Shown here piece after piece: positions 9,205 to 16,986 of a DNA stretch of 32,772 bases. Each line of letters begins with the position of its first letter. Within the stretch, counting starts at the first letter, position 1. The position numbers were made by a program, and so were the translations under genes. Source of the stretch: Streptomyces albus subsp. albus (GTDB lineage Bacteria; Actinomycetota; Actinomycetes; Streptomycetales; Streptomycetaceae). The DNA lies in the NCBI RefSeq assembly GCF_000719865.1, contig NZ_JOID01000041.1:1-32772 (forward strand). Direction: 5' to 3'. The notes beneath the pieces are model-generated. The model saw only the letters and a program-made list of their open reading frames with translations. It did not search any database and was not told where the DNA came from.

Positions 9205-10627
9205 CGGCGGCCTCCGGGCGGGAGACGGACGTGAGCTCCTCGACGTCCGGGTCGAGACTGGCGACGACGATCCGCGCGCCGGCGAACTCGGCTCCGTTCA
9301 GCAGACCCGGGAGGACGTCCAGCAGCCCCTGGGACGGGGGCGCGGCACCGTCCAGGGTGCCGCGCGGGCCCGTCCGGTCGTCCCGCGCCAGGGGCCGCTC
9401 GTCGCCGAACTCCCAGGCGGCGCGGTCGAGTTCGTCCAGCCACACCAGCAGGCGGTCGTAGGCGTCCCCGTCTGCGGTGCGCGCCGGCCCGGAGGCGCCG
9501 GCGGCCCGGGCCTCCGCGGCGGGCAGCGGGCCGAGCCCGGCGGTCAGCAGCCGCAGCGCTCGCGACCGCGCCACCCGGCGGGCCAGCGAGACGACGTCCT
9601 CGCGCAGCCGGTCCCCGGGTTCCGCCGACAGGGCGCCGTCCCGCAGCCGGCGGGCGCGGGCGGCCGGGTCGTCCCAGCCCGCGACGGCGAGGAAGCGGCC
9701 CAGGCTGTCCAGATGGGCGGCGCAGCGCCGGCGGGCGGCCTCGGACCGGGGAACGGTCTCCCCCCGGGCGGCACGCAGCCACGGCTCGTCCCAGAACGGG
9801 TCCTTCCGGCGCCGTACGGGCAGGGTCTCCGTCACGGCCCGCTGGACGACATCGCCCTGCAGGACCAGACGCAGGATCAGCCCGGCCGGCCAGTCCGGCA
9901 GCGCGGGTCCGAGGGGCAGGTGCAGGCGGTCCAGCGTGAGGCCGTCCCGGTCCTCCGCCCGTTCGGCCATCGGAAGGCCCCCGGGTTCGGACATCTCGTG
10001 CGTCTCGTGCGAGGAGTGGCCGCCGTGGCCGTCACCGTGACCGCTGCTGCCGTCACCGTGACCGCTCTCCTGCTCGCCGCCCTCACCGGCGGGATCGCTG
10101 TGGCCGCCCGGGTCCCCGCCGCAGTCGTCGTGGCCGCCGGCTCCCCCGCCGCCACGACCAGCCCGGTCCTCCCGGCCCTCGCCGTCATCGTGGTGACCGC
10201 CCGCCCCGTCATCCGACCGTTCCCCGGGGCCGCCACCGGGCCGCCCGTTCCGCCCCTCGGTGGATTCACCGCCGGGCGGGGGCGCGGCCGGTGCCAGGTC
10301 GTGCCGGGTTCCCACATCCTCGCGCAGCAGGCGGTGCCCCGCGTCCAGTGCCCTTGCCGCGTCGCCGGGGTGACGCACCGCCAGCCGGACGGCCGGCTTC
10401 GGCATCCCTTCCCAGATCCCGTCGAGCCAGGAGTCCCCGCCGAGCGGATCGCGGTCCCCGGCGACGACGAGCAGATCCGCGGCGGCGGGGGTCTCGCTCC
10501 GCGGCCATCCCCGGCGCCGCAGTTCGGCTTCGAGCGCCAGCCGGACGGGGGTGGCTCCCGGCAGGGCGACCAGCATGACCCCCGGGCGGCTCAGCGCGGC
10601 ACGCCGGAGACGGTTCCTCAGGTCCAC
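9197..10627 (-). CDS. Degenerate NuoB-NuoD-like fusion with His/Asp-rich linker
   Basis: A 476-residue soluble protein in the place normally held by nuoB, nuoC and nuoD. Residues 14-105 resemble NuoB (PAAADLLVVAGDRDP aligned with the SPRQADLMxVAG element) but the cluster-N2 cysteines are absent: the CC position reads LPGA. Residues 110-225 are low-complexity Gly/Asp/His with about ten His and one Cys. Residues 228-462 resemble the start (LHLPLGPALPDWPAGLILRL, cf. GPxHPxxHGxxRL) and the end (GARIVVASLDPD) of NuoD, with much of the middle lost. The start is GTG 10625-10627, overlapping nuoA by 10 bases. I infer a structural platform rather than a redox subunit; the linker may bind metal. The fusion assignment rests on my motif reading, not an alignment. 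Confidence 0.7.
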   Translation of the reverse strand: MDLRNRLRRAALSRPGVMLVALPGATPVRLALEAELRRRGWPRSETPAAADLLVVAGDRDPLGGDSWLDGIWEGMPKPAVRLAVRHPGDAARALDAGHRLLREDVGTRHDLAPAAPPPGGESTEGRNGRPGGGPGERSDDGAGGHHDDGEGREDRAGRGGGGAGGHDDCGGDPGGHSDPAGEGGEQESGHGDGSSGHGDGHGGHSSHETHEMSEPGGLPMAERAEDRDGLTLDRLHLPLGPALPDWPAGLILRLVLQGDVVQRAVTETLPVRRRKDPFWDEPWLRAARGETVPRSEAARRRCAAHLDSLGRFLAVAGWDDPAARARRLRDGALSAEPGDRLREDVVSLARRVARSRALRLLTAGLGPLPAAEARAAGASGPARTADGDAYDRLLVWLDELDRAAWEFGDERPLARDDRTGPRGTLDGAAPPSQGLLDVLPGLLNGAEFAGARIVVASLDPDVEELTSVSRPEAADV

Positions 10628-10968
10628 CGGAAGGCCCCCTCGCGCCGGGCGTAGACCACGCCCGCGAAGAGAATGCCGAGGAAGAGGAACATCTCGGCCA
10701 CGGCGCTCGGGCCCTTCTCGGCGACCACCCGGACCCAGGGGTACATGAAGAGCATCTCCATGTCGAAGGCCAGGAAGATCATGGTGACGGGATACCAGCG
10801 CACATGGAACCGGGAGAAGGCGTGCTCACCCGGCGGCGGACCGCCGCTGAACGGCCCGGCCTCCAGCGGCTCGCGGTCCGCCGCCAGCCACAGTCCCACG
10901 CCCCGGAGCAGCAGCAGCCCTCCGGCCACCACGCCCAGGAGCGGCAGCACCGGCTCCCATCCGTCCAT
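10618..10968 (-). CDS. nuoA: NuoA-like membrane subunit, first gene of operon
   Basis: A 116-residue three-helix protein. The NuoA signature FLAFDMEMLFMYPWVRVV is intact. The loop that is YECG in canonical NuoA reads PLEAG (Ala37), so the loop Cys is lost. A very strong ribosome site (GGCGGAGGAGGAC) precedes the ATG. It opens the A-BD-H-J-K-L-M-N operon; the promoter should lie between 10969 and about 11060. Confidence 0.94.
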   Translation of the reverse strand: MDGWEPVLPLLGVVAGGLLLLRGVGLWLAADREPLEAGPFSGGPPPGEHAFSRFHVRWYPVTMIFLAFDMEMLFMYPWVRVVAEKGPSAVAEMFLFLGILFAGVVYARREGAFRWT

Positions 10969-11060
10969 GTCGTCCTCCTCCGCCGCCCGCTGGTACCCGC
11001 GAGTGCCATGTCAACACATCGCTTCAAAAGCGGCAATGAGGAGGAATCACCCGTCGCAGG

Positions 11061-11093
11061 ACACAGAAAAGCCCGCACCCTCGGGTGCGGGCT
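11061..11093 (-). terminator. Rho-independent terminator of the NlpC/P60 gene
   Basis: On the minus strand a perfect AGCCCGCACC / GGTGCGGGCT stem closes on a small CGAG-type loop and is followed by TTTTCTGTGT. It stands about 120 bases after the stop of the NlpC/P60 gene and before the nuoA promoter region, insulating the two transcription units. It is one of the few canonical stem-plus-T terminators in the window. Confidence 0.88.
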
Positions 11094-11211
11094 CGTCGGG
11101 TCCGGTGGCCGGGAATCCGGCCGGAGGGGAGGCCACCGGGGCCGGCGGGCCGCCACGGCGCACCGGTCCAGCGCCGGACGAGGGGGCGGCGCCGGGCCGC
11201 CCCCTCGGCGC

Positions 11212-12252
11212 TCAGCCGATGCGGACGCCCCACATGAACGGCATGCCGCTGGTGCTCATCGGCTCGTACCGCACGCTGGCGCCCGGCTTGGGAGCGTGGA
11301 GGATCTGGCCGTTGCCGGCGTAGAAACCGACGTGGCTGAGGTCGCTGCGCATGATGACGAGGTCGCCGGGCCGCAGCTGGCTCTGCGAGCTGATACGGGT
11401 GCCGGCGTTGGCCTGGGCCTGCGAGGTCCGGGGTATCGCGATCCCCGCCTGCTGGAAGGACCAGGACGTGAGCCCGGAGCAGTCGAAGGAGCTGGGGCCG
11501 GTGGCGCCCCACACGTACGGCATGCCGACCCGGCTCTTGGCGGCCTCGAAGGCGGACGCGGCGCGGCCGGTGCCGGCGGACTGGCTGCCCAGCTCGGCGC
11601 GGGCGCTGGTGCGGTTGGCGCGCTCCTCCTCCGCGGCCATCGCGGCCTTCTCCTCGGCCGTCAGCTTGTTGAGGAGCCGCTGCGCCTTGGCCAGCTTGCC
11701 CTGGATCTCCTTCTTCCGGTCCCGCAGCTCCGTGCGGGTCTCCTCCAGGTCACCCAGCTTGTCCGCCGCCTCGGCACGCTGCTGCTGCAGCGTGCGCTGC
11801 TTCTCCTGCGCCTTCTTGACGGTGGCGAGCTGCTGGCTGCTGAGCCGGTCCAGCGTGGAGGCCTTCTCCAGATAGCCGTCCGGGTCGCTGGCGAGGAGGA
11901 GCTGGACCGAGGGGTCGATGCCGCCGCTGCGGTACTGCGCCGTGGCCATGGAACCCAGGCCGTTGCGCAGCTTGTTGAGCTCGGCCTGGCCGCGGGCCAC
12001 CGTCTCCTGCAGCGCCTCGACCTCCTTCTGGAGCTTCTCTTCCTTCTCGTTCGCCCCGTTGTACTTCTCGGTCGCCTGCGTGGCCTCTTCGTAGAGCCGG
12101 TCGACCTGCGCCTTGACGCCCTTCTTGTTGGGGTCCGGCATCGGGTCGGCCTGTGCCGTGTTCGTGGAGAGGGCGACCGCCGCGGCCGTCACGCCGAGAA
12201 CGGCCGCGTACGCGCGCTGGTTAGGCTGCTTGGGACGACGGTGGGACGCCAC
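11212..12252 (-). CDS. Secreted NlpC/P60 peptidoglycan hydrolase
   Basis: A 346-residue exported protein using GTG 12250-12252 with AAGGAG nine bases upstream (the frame is open to 12465 but lacks another good site). Residues 1-35 are a signal peptide starting ASHRRPKQP, a typical Streptomyces form, cleaved after AQA. Residues 45-215 are a long Lys/Glu/Gln-rich coiled coil. Residues 235-346 are the NlpC/P60 catalytic domain, with Cys258 (FDCSG), His307 (SHVGFY) and His319 (LHAP) as the triad. Role: D,L-endopeptidase cleaving cell-wall stem peptides during growth or sporulation, kept in check by the coiled coil (RipA-like layout). It is a monocistronic gene with a long leader and a strong terminator. 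Confidence 0.96.
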   Translation of the reverse strand: MASHRRPKQPNQRAYAAVLGVTAAAVALSTNTAQADPMPDPNKKGVKAQVDRLYEEATQATEKYNGANEKEEKLQKEVEALQETVARGQAELNKLRNGLGSMATAQYRSGGIDPSVQLLLASDPDGYLEKASTLDRLSSQQLATVKKAQEKQRTLQQQRAEAADKLGDLEETRTELRDRKKEIQGKLAKAQRLLNKLTAEEKAAMAAEEERANRTSARAELGSQSAGTGRAASAFEAAKSRVGMPYVWGATGPSSFDCSGLTSWSFQQAGIAIPRTSQAQANAGTRISSQSQLRPGDLVIMRSDLSHVGFYAGNGQILHAPKPGASVRYEPMSTSGMPFMWGVRIG

Positions 12253-12254
12253 TG

Positions 12255-12480
12255 AGGGCAGCTCCTTCTTCCTCGGCCGCCTGCCGGGAGGTGGGGCTGC
12301 TCCCGGCTCCGCGCGACTCCGCGGATTCGACGGTGCCTTCGCCGCCACCCCCACTGGGCGGCCGACCACGCGAAGGATTCGGCTCCGGATCTTAACCCGC
12401 CCGGTTTCACGGCTCAAAGCCCCGGGTATTCCCGCCCGTCGGGCTGTCCGCATTCGCCCGGACACGTCGCCTTTGGCGCC
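12255..12480 (-). promoter_or_regulatory. Long structured leader, candidate c-di-AMP (ydaO) riboswitch
   Basis: The 230 bases upstream of the NlpC/P60 gene hold no gene. On the minus strand they contain the elements CCGGAGCCGAATCC (around 12375-12388), a second TCGAATCC (12323-12330) and GCGGAGCCGGGAGCA..CCCCACCTCCCGGC (around 12285-12315) just before the ribosome site. Streptomyces cell-wall hydrolase genes of this type are known to carry c-di-AMP riboswitches in such leaders, and these motifs resemble my recollection of that aptamer. I could not fold or score it, so it is a candidate only. Confidence 0.38.
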
Positions 12481-12489
12481 GCCGGCCGG

Positions 12490-12535
12490 GGCCCGCGGCG
12501 CCGGGACGGGCGGTGCCCTCCCGGCGCCGCGGGCC
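12490..12535. terminator. Perfect 17-bp-stem hairpin after the DUF305 gene
   Basis: GGCCCGCGGCGCCGGGA (12490-12506) is exactly complementary to TCCCGGCGCCGCGGGCC (12519-12535) with a 12-base loop. It begins 18 bases past the DUF305 stop on the minus strand, as expected for a T-less Streptomyces terminator, and lies just upstream of the NlpC/P60 leader. Confidence 0.75.
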
Positions 12536-12553
12536 GACGGGCGTCAACCGCCG

Positions 12554-13183
12554 TCAGCGGCCGAGGAGATCCTTCATCCGGGCGATCTCCTCGCCCTGTG
12601 AGGTGACGATGGCCGCGGCCATCTTCCGGGCCGGCGCGTACTCACCCTGCTTCTGCTGGGTGCGGGCCATCGTCACGGCGCCCTCGTGGTGTTCGATCAT
12701 CAGCTCCAGGAAGGCCGTGTCGAACGCCGTGCCCGAGGCGGCCTCCAGCCGTTCCATCTGCCCGGCGTCCATCATGCCGGACATGCCGTGGCCCGCGTGG
12801 GCCCCGTGGTCCATGCCGCCGGGCATCCGCTCCTCGCCCCAGGCCTCGAGCCAGCCGCCGAGGGTCTCGATCTCCGGCGCCTGGGCCTTCTCGATCTGCC
12901 GGGCGAGCTCCCCGACCTCGTCCGAGGCGGCGCGCCCGGGCGCCAACTTCGCCATCTCGACGGCCTGTTCGTGGTGCGGGATCATCCCCTGCGCGAAGGC
13001 CACGTCGGACGCGTTGTGCTCGCCGGCCGGAGCTTCGCTCGCGGACGAGGGCGCGGGCCGGGCCCGGGTGCCGTCGTCGCGGCTGTCCCCGCTCTCGCCG
13101 GCGCAGGCCGCCAGCACCAGCGCTGCTGCTCCGGCGGCGGCCGCGCGGACAGCGCGGCGGAAAAGGGTACGGGTGGATCGCAT
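12554..13183 (-). CDS. DUF305 lipoprotein
   Basis: A 209-residue protein with a lipoprotein signal: hydrophobic stretch then LVLAAC, Cys27 being the predicted lipid-modified residue. The mature part contains two DUF305 halves, each with a Met/His helix: FAQGMIPHHEQAVEMA and FLELMIEHHEGAVTMA, plus a Met/His-rich segment (GGMDHGAHAGHGMSGMMDAGQM). DUF305 proteins are ferritin-like four-helix proteins, some linked to copper handling. The ATG at 13181-13183 has AGGAG at 8 bases; the GTG two codons earlier is too close to it. The upstream gene is its usual DUF6153 neighbour. Confidence 0.93.
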   Translation of the reverse strand: MRSTRTLFRRAVRAAAAGAAALVLAACAGESGDSRDDGTRARPAPSSASEAPAGEHNASDVAFAQGMIPHHEQAVEMAKLAPGRAASDEVGELARQIEKAQAPEIETLGGWLEAWGEERMPGGMDHGAHAGHGMSGMMDAGQMERLEAASGTAFDTAFLELMIEHHEGAVTMARTQQKQGEYAPARKMAAAIVTSQGEEIARMKDLLGR

Positions 13184-13272
13184 GGTCACAACTCCTGTGC
13201 GTGCGTTCGGGTGAAGGCATGTCCGTCTGAGGCGCCGGCGCGTTCATCGCGCGGCACCTCGGGAGGCATGGC

Positions 13273-13668
13273 CTAAATCCGCAGGAGCTGGAGCTGGGAG
13301 AGCGACGGCGGTCCTCTGCCGCCCTCCGGGGCGGGCGGCGCGGCCCCGGCCGAAGCCGCCGCCGTGGCACCTCCCGTGGCGTACGGGGCCGGGGACGGGG
13401 GCGAGGGGGCGGGGCCGGCGCCCACGGAGGCCGCGGCGCAGTCCGTCACGGCATGGGTCTCGTGCCCCTCGCAGGGGTCGTGGCAGTCGCCGTCGGCGGA
13501 GACCGGCGGGCCCGCCTGCCGTTCGTGGGAATGCGAGGACGCGGGGGCCGCGAAGGCCGGCGCCGCCGCCGGACCGTGCATGCCGAGAAGGCCGGCGAGC
13601 ACGGCGAGCACGAGGCACACCCGGATCCGCCCCGGGGGGCGCCGCGAAGGGTGTCGTTCTCGGCTCAC
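13273..13668 (-). CDS. DUF6153-type small secreted protein
   Basis: A 131-residue Ala/Pro/Gly-rich protein starting at GTG 13666-13668. It has an N-terminal hydrophobic segment ending with LLGMHGPA, a His/Cys segment (HSHERQ..DGDCHDPCEGHETHAVTDC) and the hallmark C-terminus SLSQLQLLRI. These match the Streptomyces DUF6153 family, whose genes usually sit beside DUF305 genes as here (89-base gap, same strand). The Cys/His pattern suggests metal binding on the outer face of the membrane; this is inferred from association, not shown. Confidence 0.78.
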   Translation of the reverse strand: MSRERHPSRRPPGRIRVCLVLAVLAGLLGMHGPAAAPAFAAPASSHSHERQAGPPVSADGDCHDPCEGHETHAVTDCAAASVGAGPAPSPPSPAPYATGGATAAASAGAAPPAPEGGRGPPSLSQLQLLRI

Positions 13669-14134
13669 GGCGCCATGCTAGCGGGCCCCGGACCCGCCGG
13701 TGTGCCGCTTTCCGGCGCCCGCCGCGCGAGGCCGGACGCCCCCGTCGCCGCCGGGTCACCCGGCGGGGCGGAAGAGGCCGCGCCTCACCGGGCGGGGACG
13801 TCCGGTGGTGGGGCCGCCCGAGGGGCCGCGGACAGGCGGGCCGCCCCCGGCGGCACGGCGGGGGACGGCCGTGCCGCGGCACCGATGTCCCATCAGGTGT
13901 GCGGGGCCGACGCATTGGCGATCGGGCAGCCGGTCGGTCCCCGGGACCGCCGGGGCCGGAGCGGCCCGTCCCGGTCGTGGTGGTGTTGTGAGAGGGGCGC
14001 GCCCGTCCGCGGATGCCGCTGGCGGCCCGGCGGTGCCTCCGGCAGGCTCTCCGTGGCCCGGACGGCCCGCGACCCGCGACCCGCCCGGCGCCGCGCACCC
14101 GTCCACATATCCGTCACGGCTTTGGGTGGTGCAC
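13669..14134. other. Intergenic region without a recognisable gene
   Basis: 466 bases between two divergent genes. All frames are open because of the high GC content but none carries a family motif or ribosome site. It presumably holds both promoters; the only AT-rich spot is CACATATCCGTCACGGC (about 14104-14120) ahead of the flavin oxidoreductase gene. Confidence 0.5.
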
Positions 14135-15184
14135 ATGCGATTCAGCTACGCCATGCTCCCCGACTACCCGGTCCAGGAATCCCTGGCCGCCATCCGTCTC
14201 GCCGACGAACTAGGCTTCCACGCCTGCTACGCCGCCGACGAGACCTGGCACAAGGACCTGTGGCAGCTCTTCGCCGCGGCGGCCGGCCGGACCCGCCGCA
14301 TCCGGCTGGGGCCCAGCGTCTCCCCCGTCACCCTGCGCGAACCCAGCCTGATCGCGCAGGCCCTGGCGACCCTGGACGAGCTGTCCGGCGGCCGGGCGGA
14401 AGGGGTGCTGTCGAGCGGCAACTTCGGGTTGCTGGCCCAGTACGGCATCGACTGGACCCGGACCCGCCCGTTGTCCCGGGTCAAGGAAGGGCTCCACGTC
14501 GTCCGCACCCTGCTGGACGAGGGCGTGATCACCCACCGGGGTGAATTCTTCACGTACGAGGGCCTGTTCACCTTCGCCCGTCCCGTCCAGGAGCATCTGC
14601 CGCTCATGCTGGGCGCCATGCGGGGGCCCAAGTCCTTCGAGGCGGCGGGCGAGTTGTCCGACGGCTGCCACCATGCGCTGAGCTACACGCGGGAGGCCTA
14701 CGACTACGCGGTGCGGCACATCCGCGCCGGCGCCGAACGGGCCGGCCGGGACTGGCGCTCCCTGGACATCGGGGCCTGGGTCGTCTTCGCCACCGGCCCC
14801 GACTCGGCCGTGGCCCGGGAGGCGGCCCGCAGCATGGTCGGCATCTACGCCTCCTCGATGCCCGAGGAGCAGCTGCGGCGCAACGGCGTCGACCCCGCCG
14901 AGCTGGCGCCCGTCATCGAGGCCATCGCGGGCGGCGACCTGGCCCGGGGCATCGAGCTGACCAGTCCGGAGCTCGCGGAGCGGCTGTCCGTCTCGGGCAC
15001 GCCCGAGGAGTGCCTGGAGAAGATCCGCCGGGAGATCGCGCCGGCCGGGGTCAACCACCTGATCTGCGCCGTCACCGACCGCAGTCTGGTCCGCGCCTTC
15101 ACCGGCCGGGACCTGCCCGAGGTGGCGGACGCCGCGGCCCAGCTCCGGCTCATCCACGACCGGATCATGCCGGAGCTGCGCTGA
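14135..15184 (+). CDS. LLM-class (luciferase-like) F420/flavin-dependent oxidoreductase
   Basis: A 349-residue TIM-barrel enzyme of the bacterial luciferase / methylene-tetrahydromethanopterin reductase superfamily. Indicators are FSYAMLPDYPVQESLAAIRLADELGF at the N-terminus, IRLGPSVSPVTLREPSLIAQALATLDELSGGR, the GAMRGPKSFEAAGELSDG strand-loop, and VSGTPEECLEKIRREIAPAGVNHLI near the end. In actinomycetes most such proteins use coenzyme F420. The ATG is chosen over two in-frame GTG codons just upstream because family members begin at this residue; the ribosome site (GGGTGG) is weak. Substrate unknown. Confidence 0.92.
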   Translation: MRFSYAMLPDYPVQESLAAIRLADELGFHACYAADETWHKDLWQLFAAAAGRTRRIRLGPSVSPVTLREPSLIAQALATLDELSGGRAEGVLSSGNFGLLAQYGIDWTRTRPLSRVKEGLHVVRTLLDEGVITHRGEFFTYEGLFTFARPVQEHLPLMLGAMRGPKSFEAAGELSDGCHHALSYTREAYDYAVRHIRAGAERAGRDWRSLDIGAWVVFATGPDSAVAREAARSMVGIYASSMPEEQLRRNGVDPAELAPVIEAIAGGDLARGIELTSPELAERLSVSGTPEECLEKIRREIAPAGVNHLICAVTDRSLVRAFTGRDLPEVADAAAQLRLIHDRIMPELR

Positions 15185-15207
15185 GCCGGGTCCGGCGCCC
15201 TTGCCGG

Positions 15208-15762
15208 TCAGACGGTCCGCTCCCCCATCTTCCGGGCGAAGGCGTTGGGGTCGGCGTCGTACCCGCGGAGGGCCTTGCGGAACTCCCAGGCGCCGTCGGC
15301 GTCCCGGCGGAACTCCGCGACGGTGGCGGCGAGGGCCCCGGAGACGCTCTCGAAGTCGTCCCGCGCCAGCTCCGCCGGCCCGTTGAGGACTTGGACGGCA
15401 CTGTTCCGGACCTCGGCGAAGGTACGGCGCCCCTCACCCTGCTGGATGGCCACGCCCACGACCACGCGCGCGAAGGTGGGCGCCATCCGGTAGAGCTCCA
15501 GGGTCATGGCCTCGTCGATCCCGAACCCGAGGCCGTTGCGGCTGTCACGGGTGAGGGTGATCGTGCCGTCGGGCGACCGGCTGTCGAAGTGGACGAGGTA
15601 CACGGGCTCGCCGTACGGGTCCTCGGCGGAATAGGCACCGGCGATGATGTCGAGATCGCAAGTGGGTTCGCCGAGGGGACTGGGGTCCCACTTGAGCGCC
15701 ACCTGGACCTTTTCGAGGCCCTTGTTGAGATTGCCGTCGGGGCCCTTGCTGATGCTGCTCAC
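15208..15762 (-). CDS. TerD-family protein
   Basis: A 184-residue protein with the TerD beta-sandwich signature: ISKGPDGNLNKG, VQVALKWDPS, CDLDIIAGAYS, and RNGLGFGIDEAMTLEL. The Asp residues of the DLD segment are those that bind calcium in characterised TerD proteins. The start is GTG 15760-15762 with GAAGGGGAAG upstream; the frame continues to 15855 without a better site. Streptomyces carry many paralogues, tied to stress resistance and membrane-associated signalling rather than tellurite alone. Single gene, convergent with the oxidoreductase 23 bases away. Confidence 0.93.
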   Translation of the reverse strand: MSSISKGPDGNLNKGLEKVQVALKWDPSPLGEPTCDLDIIAGAYSAEDPYGEPVYLVHFDSRSPDGTITLTRDSRNGLGFGIDEAMTLELYRMAPTFARVVVGVAIQQGEGRRTFAEVRNSAVQVLNGPAELARDDFESVSGALAATVAEFRRDADGAWEFRKALRGYDADPNAFARKMGERTV

Positions 15763-15904
15763 GGGCTTCCCCTTCCCCCGGGACGGTGCGTGCGCGACGT
15801 GTACGGGCGCCATCGTATCGGCGGGCCCGCCGGCCCGGGACCGCTCCGCCCACAAGGGCGGGAAAGCGGGCCGGGGATCCGGAGAGCCGGCCGGAGCGGC
15901 GCGG

Positions 15905-15928
15905 CGGCGGTCCGGCGGTCCGGCGGTC
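15905..15928. repeat. Three tandem copies of an 8-base unit
   Basis: CGGCGGTC is repeated three times without error in the gap between the TerD and membrane-protein genes. It may be replication slippage in GC-rich DNA; no function is evident. A small hairpin (CCGCCC-ACAA-GGGCGG, 15846-15861) lies next to it. Confidence 0.8.
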
Positions 15929-16016
15929 CACCCGGACGGGGGTCAACTGCCGGTCGCCGCCGTCGCGGTGGCGCCGCCCCGGGCACCTCGTGACGCACGA
16001 CCGTGCCGGCGGAGCG

Positions 16017-16625
16017 TCAGGACCGCGGGTGGTTGAACCAAGCCGCGCCGTCCTTCATGGCCGTGAAGGCGACGACCAGACCACCGGCGATGACCCAGAG
16101 CAGGCCGGGCGGGAAGAAGTAGATCCCGGAGACGATCATCAGTGCCCCGACGACGATCGCGGCGATCCGCGTGCCACTGCCGCCCTTGCCGAACTTGGCG
16201 CCGACGACGATCTCCGCGATCGACAGGATCAGCGCGAAGGCCCCGAGTCCGAGCAGCAGCCCGGCCGATACGCCCTCGGGCATGCCCCCCTGCTCCTCGA
16301 TGGCGTCACGCACGTCGCTGTTGCCCAACAGGGCGCCGCTCCCCGCCATGAACAGACCACCGATCAGGCCCAATCCGCCGAAGACGAAGAGCAGCACCCG
16401 TGCCGTCTTGAGGGTGCCGGACATCTGCGCCGGCATCTGGTTACCGCCCGGATACCCGCCATAGGGCTGCCCCGGCTGCTGCGGGTAGGGCGCCTGGCCG
16501 TATCCCTGCCCCGGCTGCTGCGGATAGGGAGCCTGGCCGAATCCCTGCCCCGGCTGCTGGGGAGGTGAAGGGTACTGCCCGCCCTGGGGCGGTCCGTACG
16601 GGTTGTTCGGACCCGCGTCACTCAT
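16017..16625 (-). CDS. Membrane protein with Pro/Gln/Gly/Tyr-repeat N-terminus
   Basis: A 202-residue protein. Residues 1-65 are cytoplasmic-type low complexity with three near-copies of PYPQQPGQxYGQ. After a short linker come about four hydrophobic helices (VLLFVFGGLGLIGGLFMAG, AGLLLGLGAFALILSIAEIVVG, IAAIVVGALMIVSGIYF, GLLWVIAGGLVVAFTA). This architecture is common in actinobacteria, where the tail may drive clustering or protein contacts. No catalytic motif. A plain ribosome site (CGGAAGGATGCGGAC) precedes the ATG. Confidence 0.85.
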   Translation of the reverse strand: MSDAGPNNPYGPPQGGQYPSPPQQPGQGFGQAPYPQQPGQGYGQAPYPQQPGQPYGGYPGGNQMPAQMSGTLKTARVLLFVFGGLGLIGGLFMAGSGALLGNSDVRDAIEEQGGMPEGVSAGLLLGLGAFALILSIAEIVVGAKFGKGGSGTRIAAIVVGALMIVSGIYFFPPGLLWVIAGGLVVAFTAMKDGAAWFNHPRS

Positions 16626-16767
16626 GTCCGCATCCTTCCGGGAGTTTTCACATCGCGACTACCCTGCGCCGATCTCTCGAACCTACCCCGCGCGGCTCCC
16701 GCCCGGCAGGGGCCGGCGCCACCGCGTTCCCACGCCGGTCGCAGCCGACGGGACGTCAGACCAGCGG

Positions 16768-16984
16768 GCCAACCGCCGGCGCAGAGGCAGCGCAGGGGGC
16801 AGACCCACCGGCTTCGACCCCGAGCGCTACCGGCGACGCAACGAGGTCGAGCGGACTATCAACCGGCTCAAGAACTCCCGCGCCGTCGCCACCCGTTACG
16901 ACAAACGCGCCTACGTCTTCCACGGCACCGTCACCGCAGCAGCCATCCGCTTATGGCTCCGCCCATGATCCGCCGGACAGCCCC
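16768..16984 (+). pseudogene. IS5-family transposase remnant, C-terminal end only
   Basis: The last 66 codons of an IS5-family DDE transposase survive: GFDPERYRRRNEVERTINRL, RAVATRYDKRAYVF, then a stop at 16966-16968. The Glu of NEVERTINRL is the final E of the DDE triad. The right terminus GGACAGCCCC (16975-16984) is typical of such elements read outward. The N-terminal two-thirds and left end are missing; upstream DNA to 16626 shows no transposase. The remnant abuts the IS630 element at a CTAG. Confidence 0.85.
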
Positions 16985-16986
16985 TA

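Noticed and set aside
10000..10080. GTCACCGTGACCGCT repeats as a DNA-level regulatory repeat
   Set aside because: They are the codons of the GHGDG repeats in the BD-fusion linker, so protein repetition explains them.
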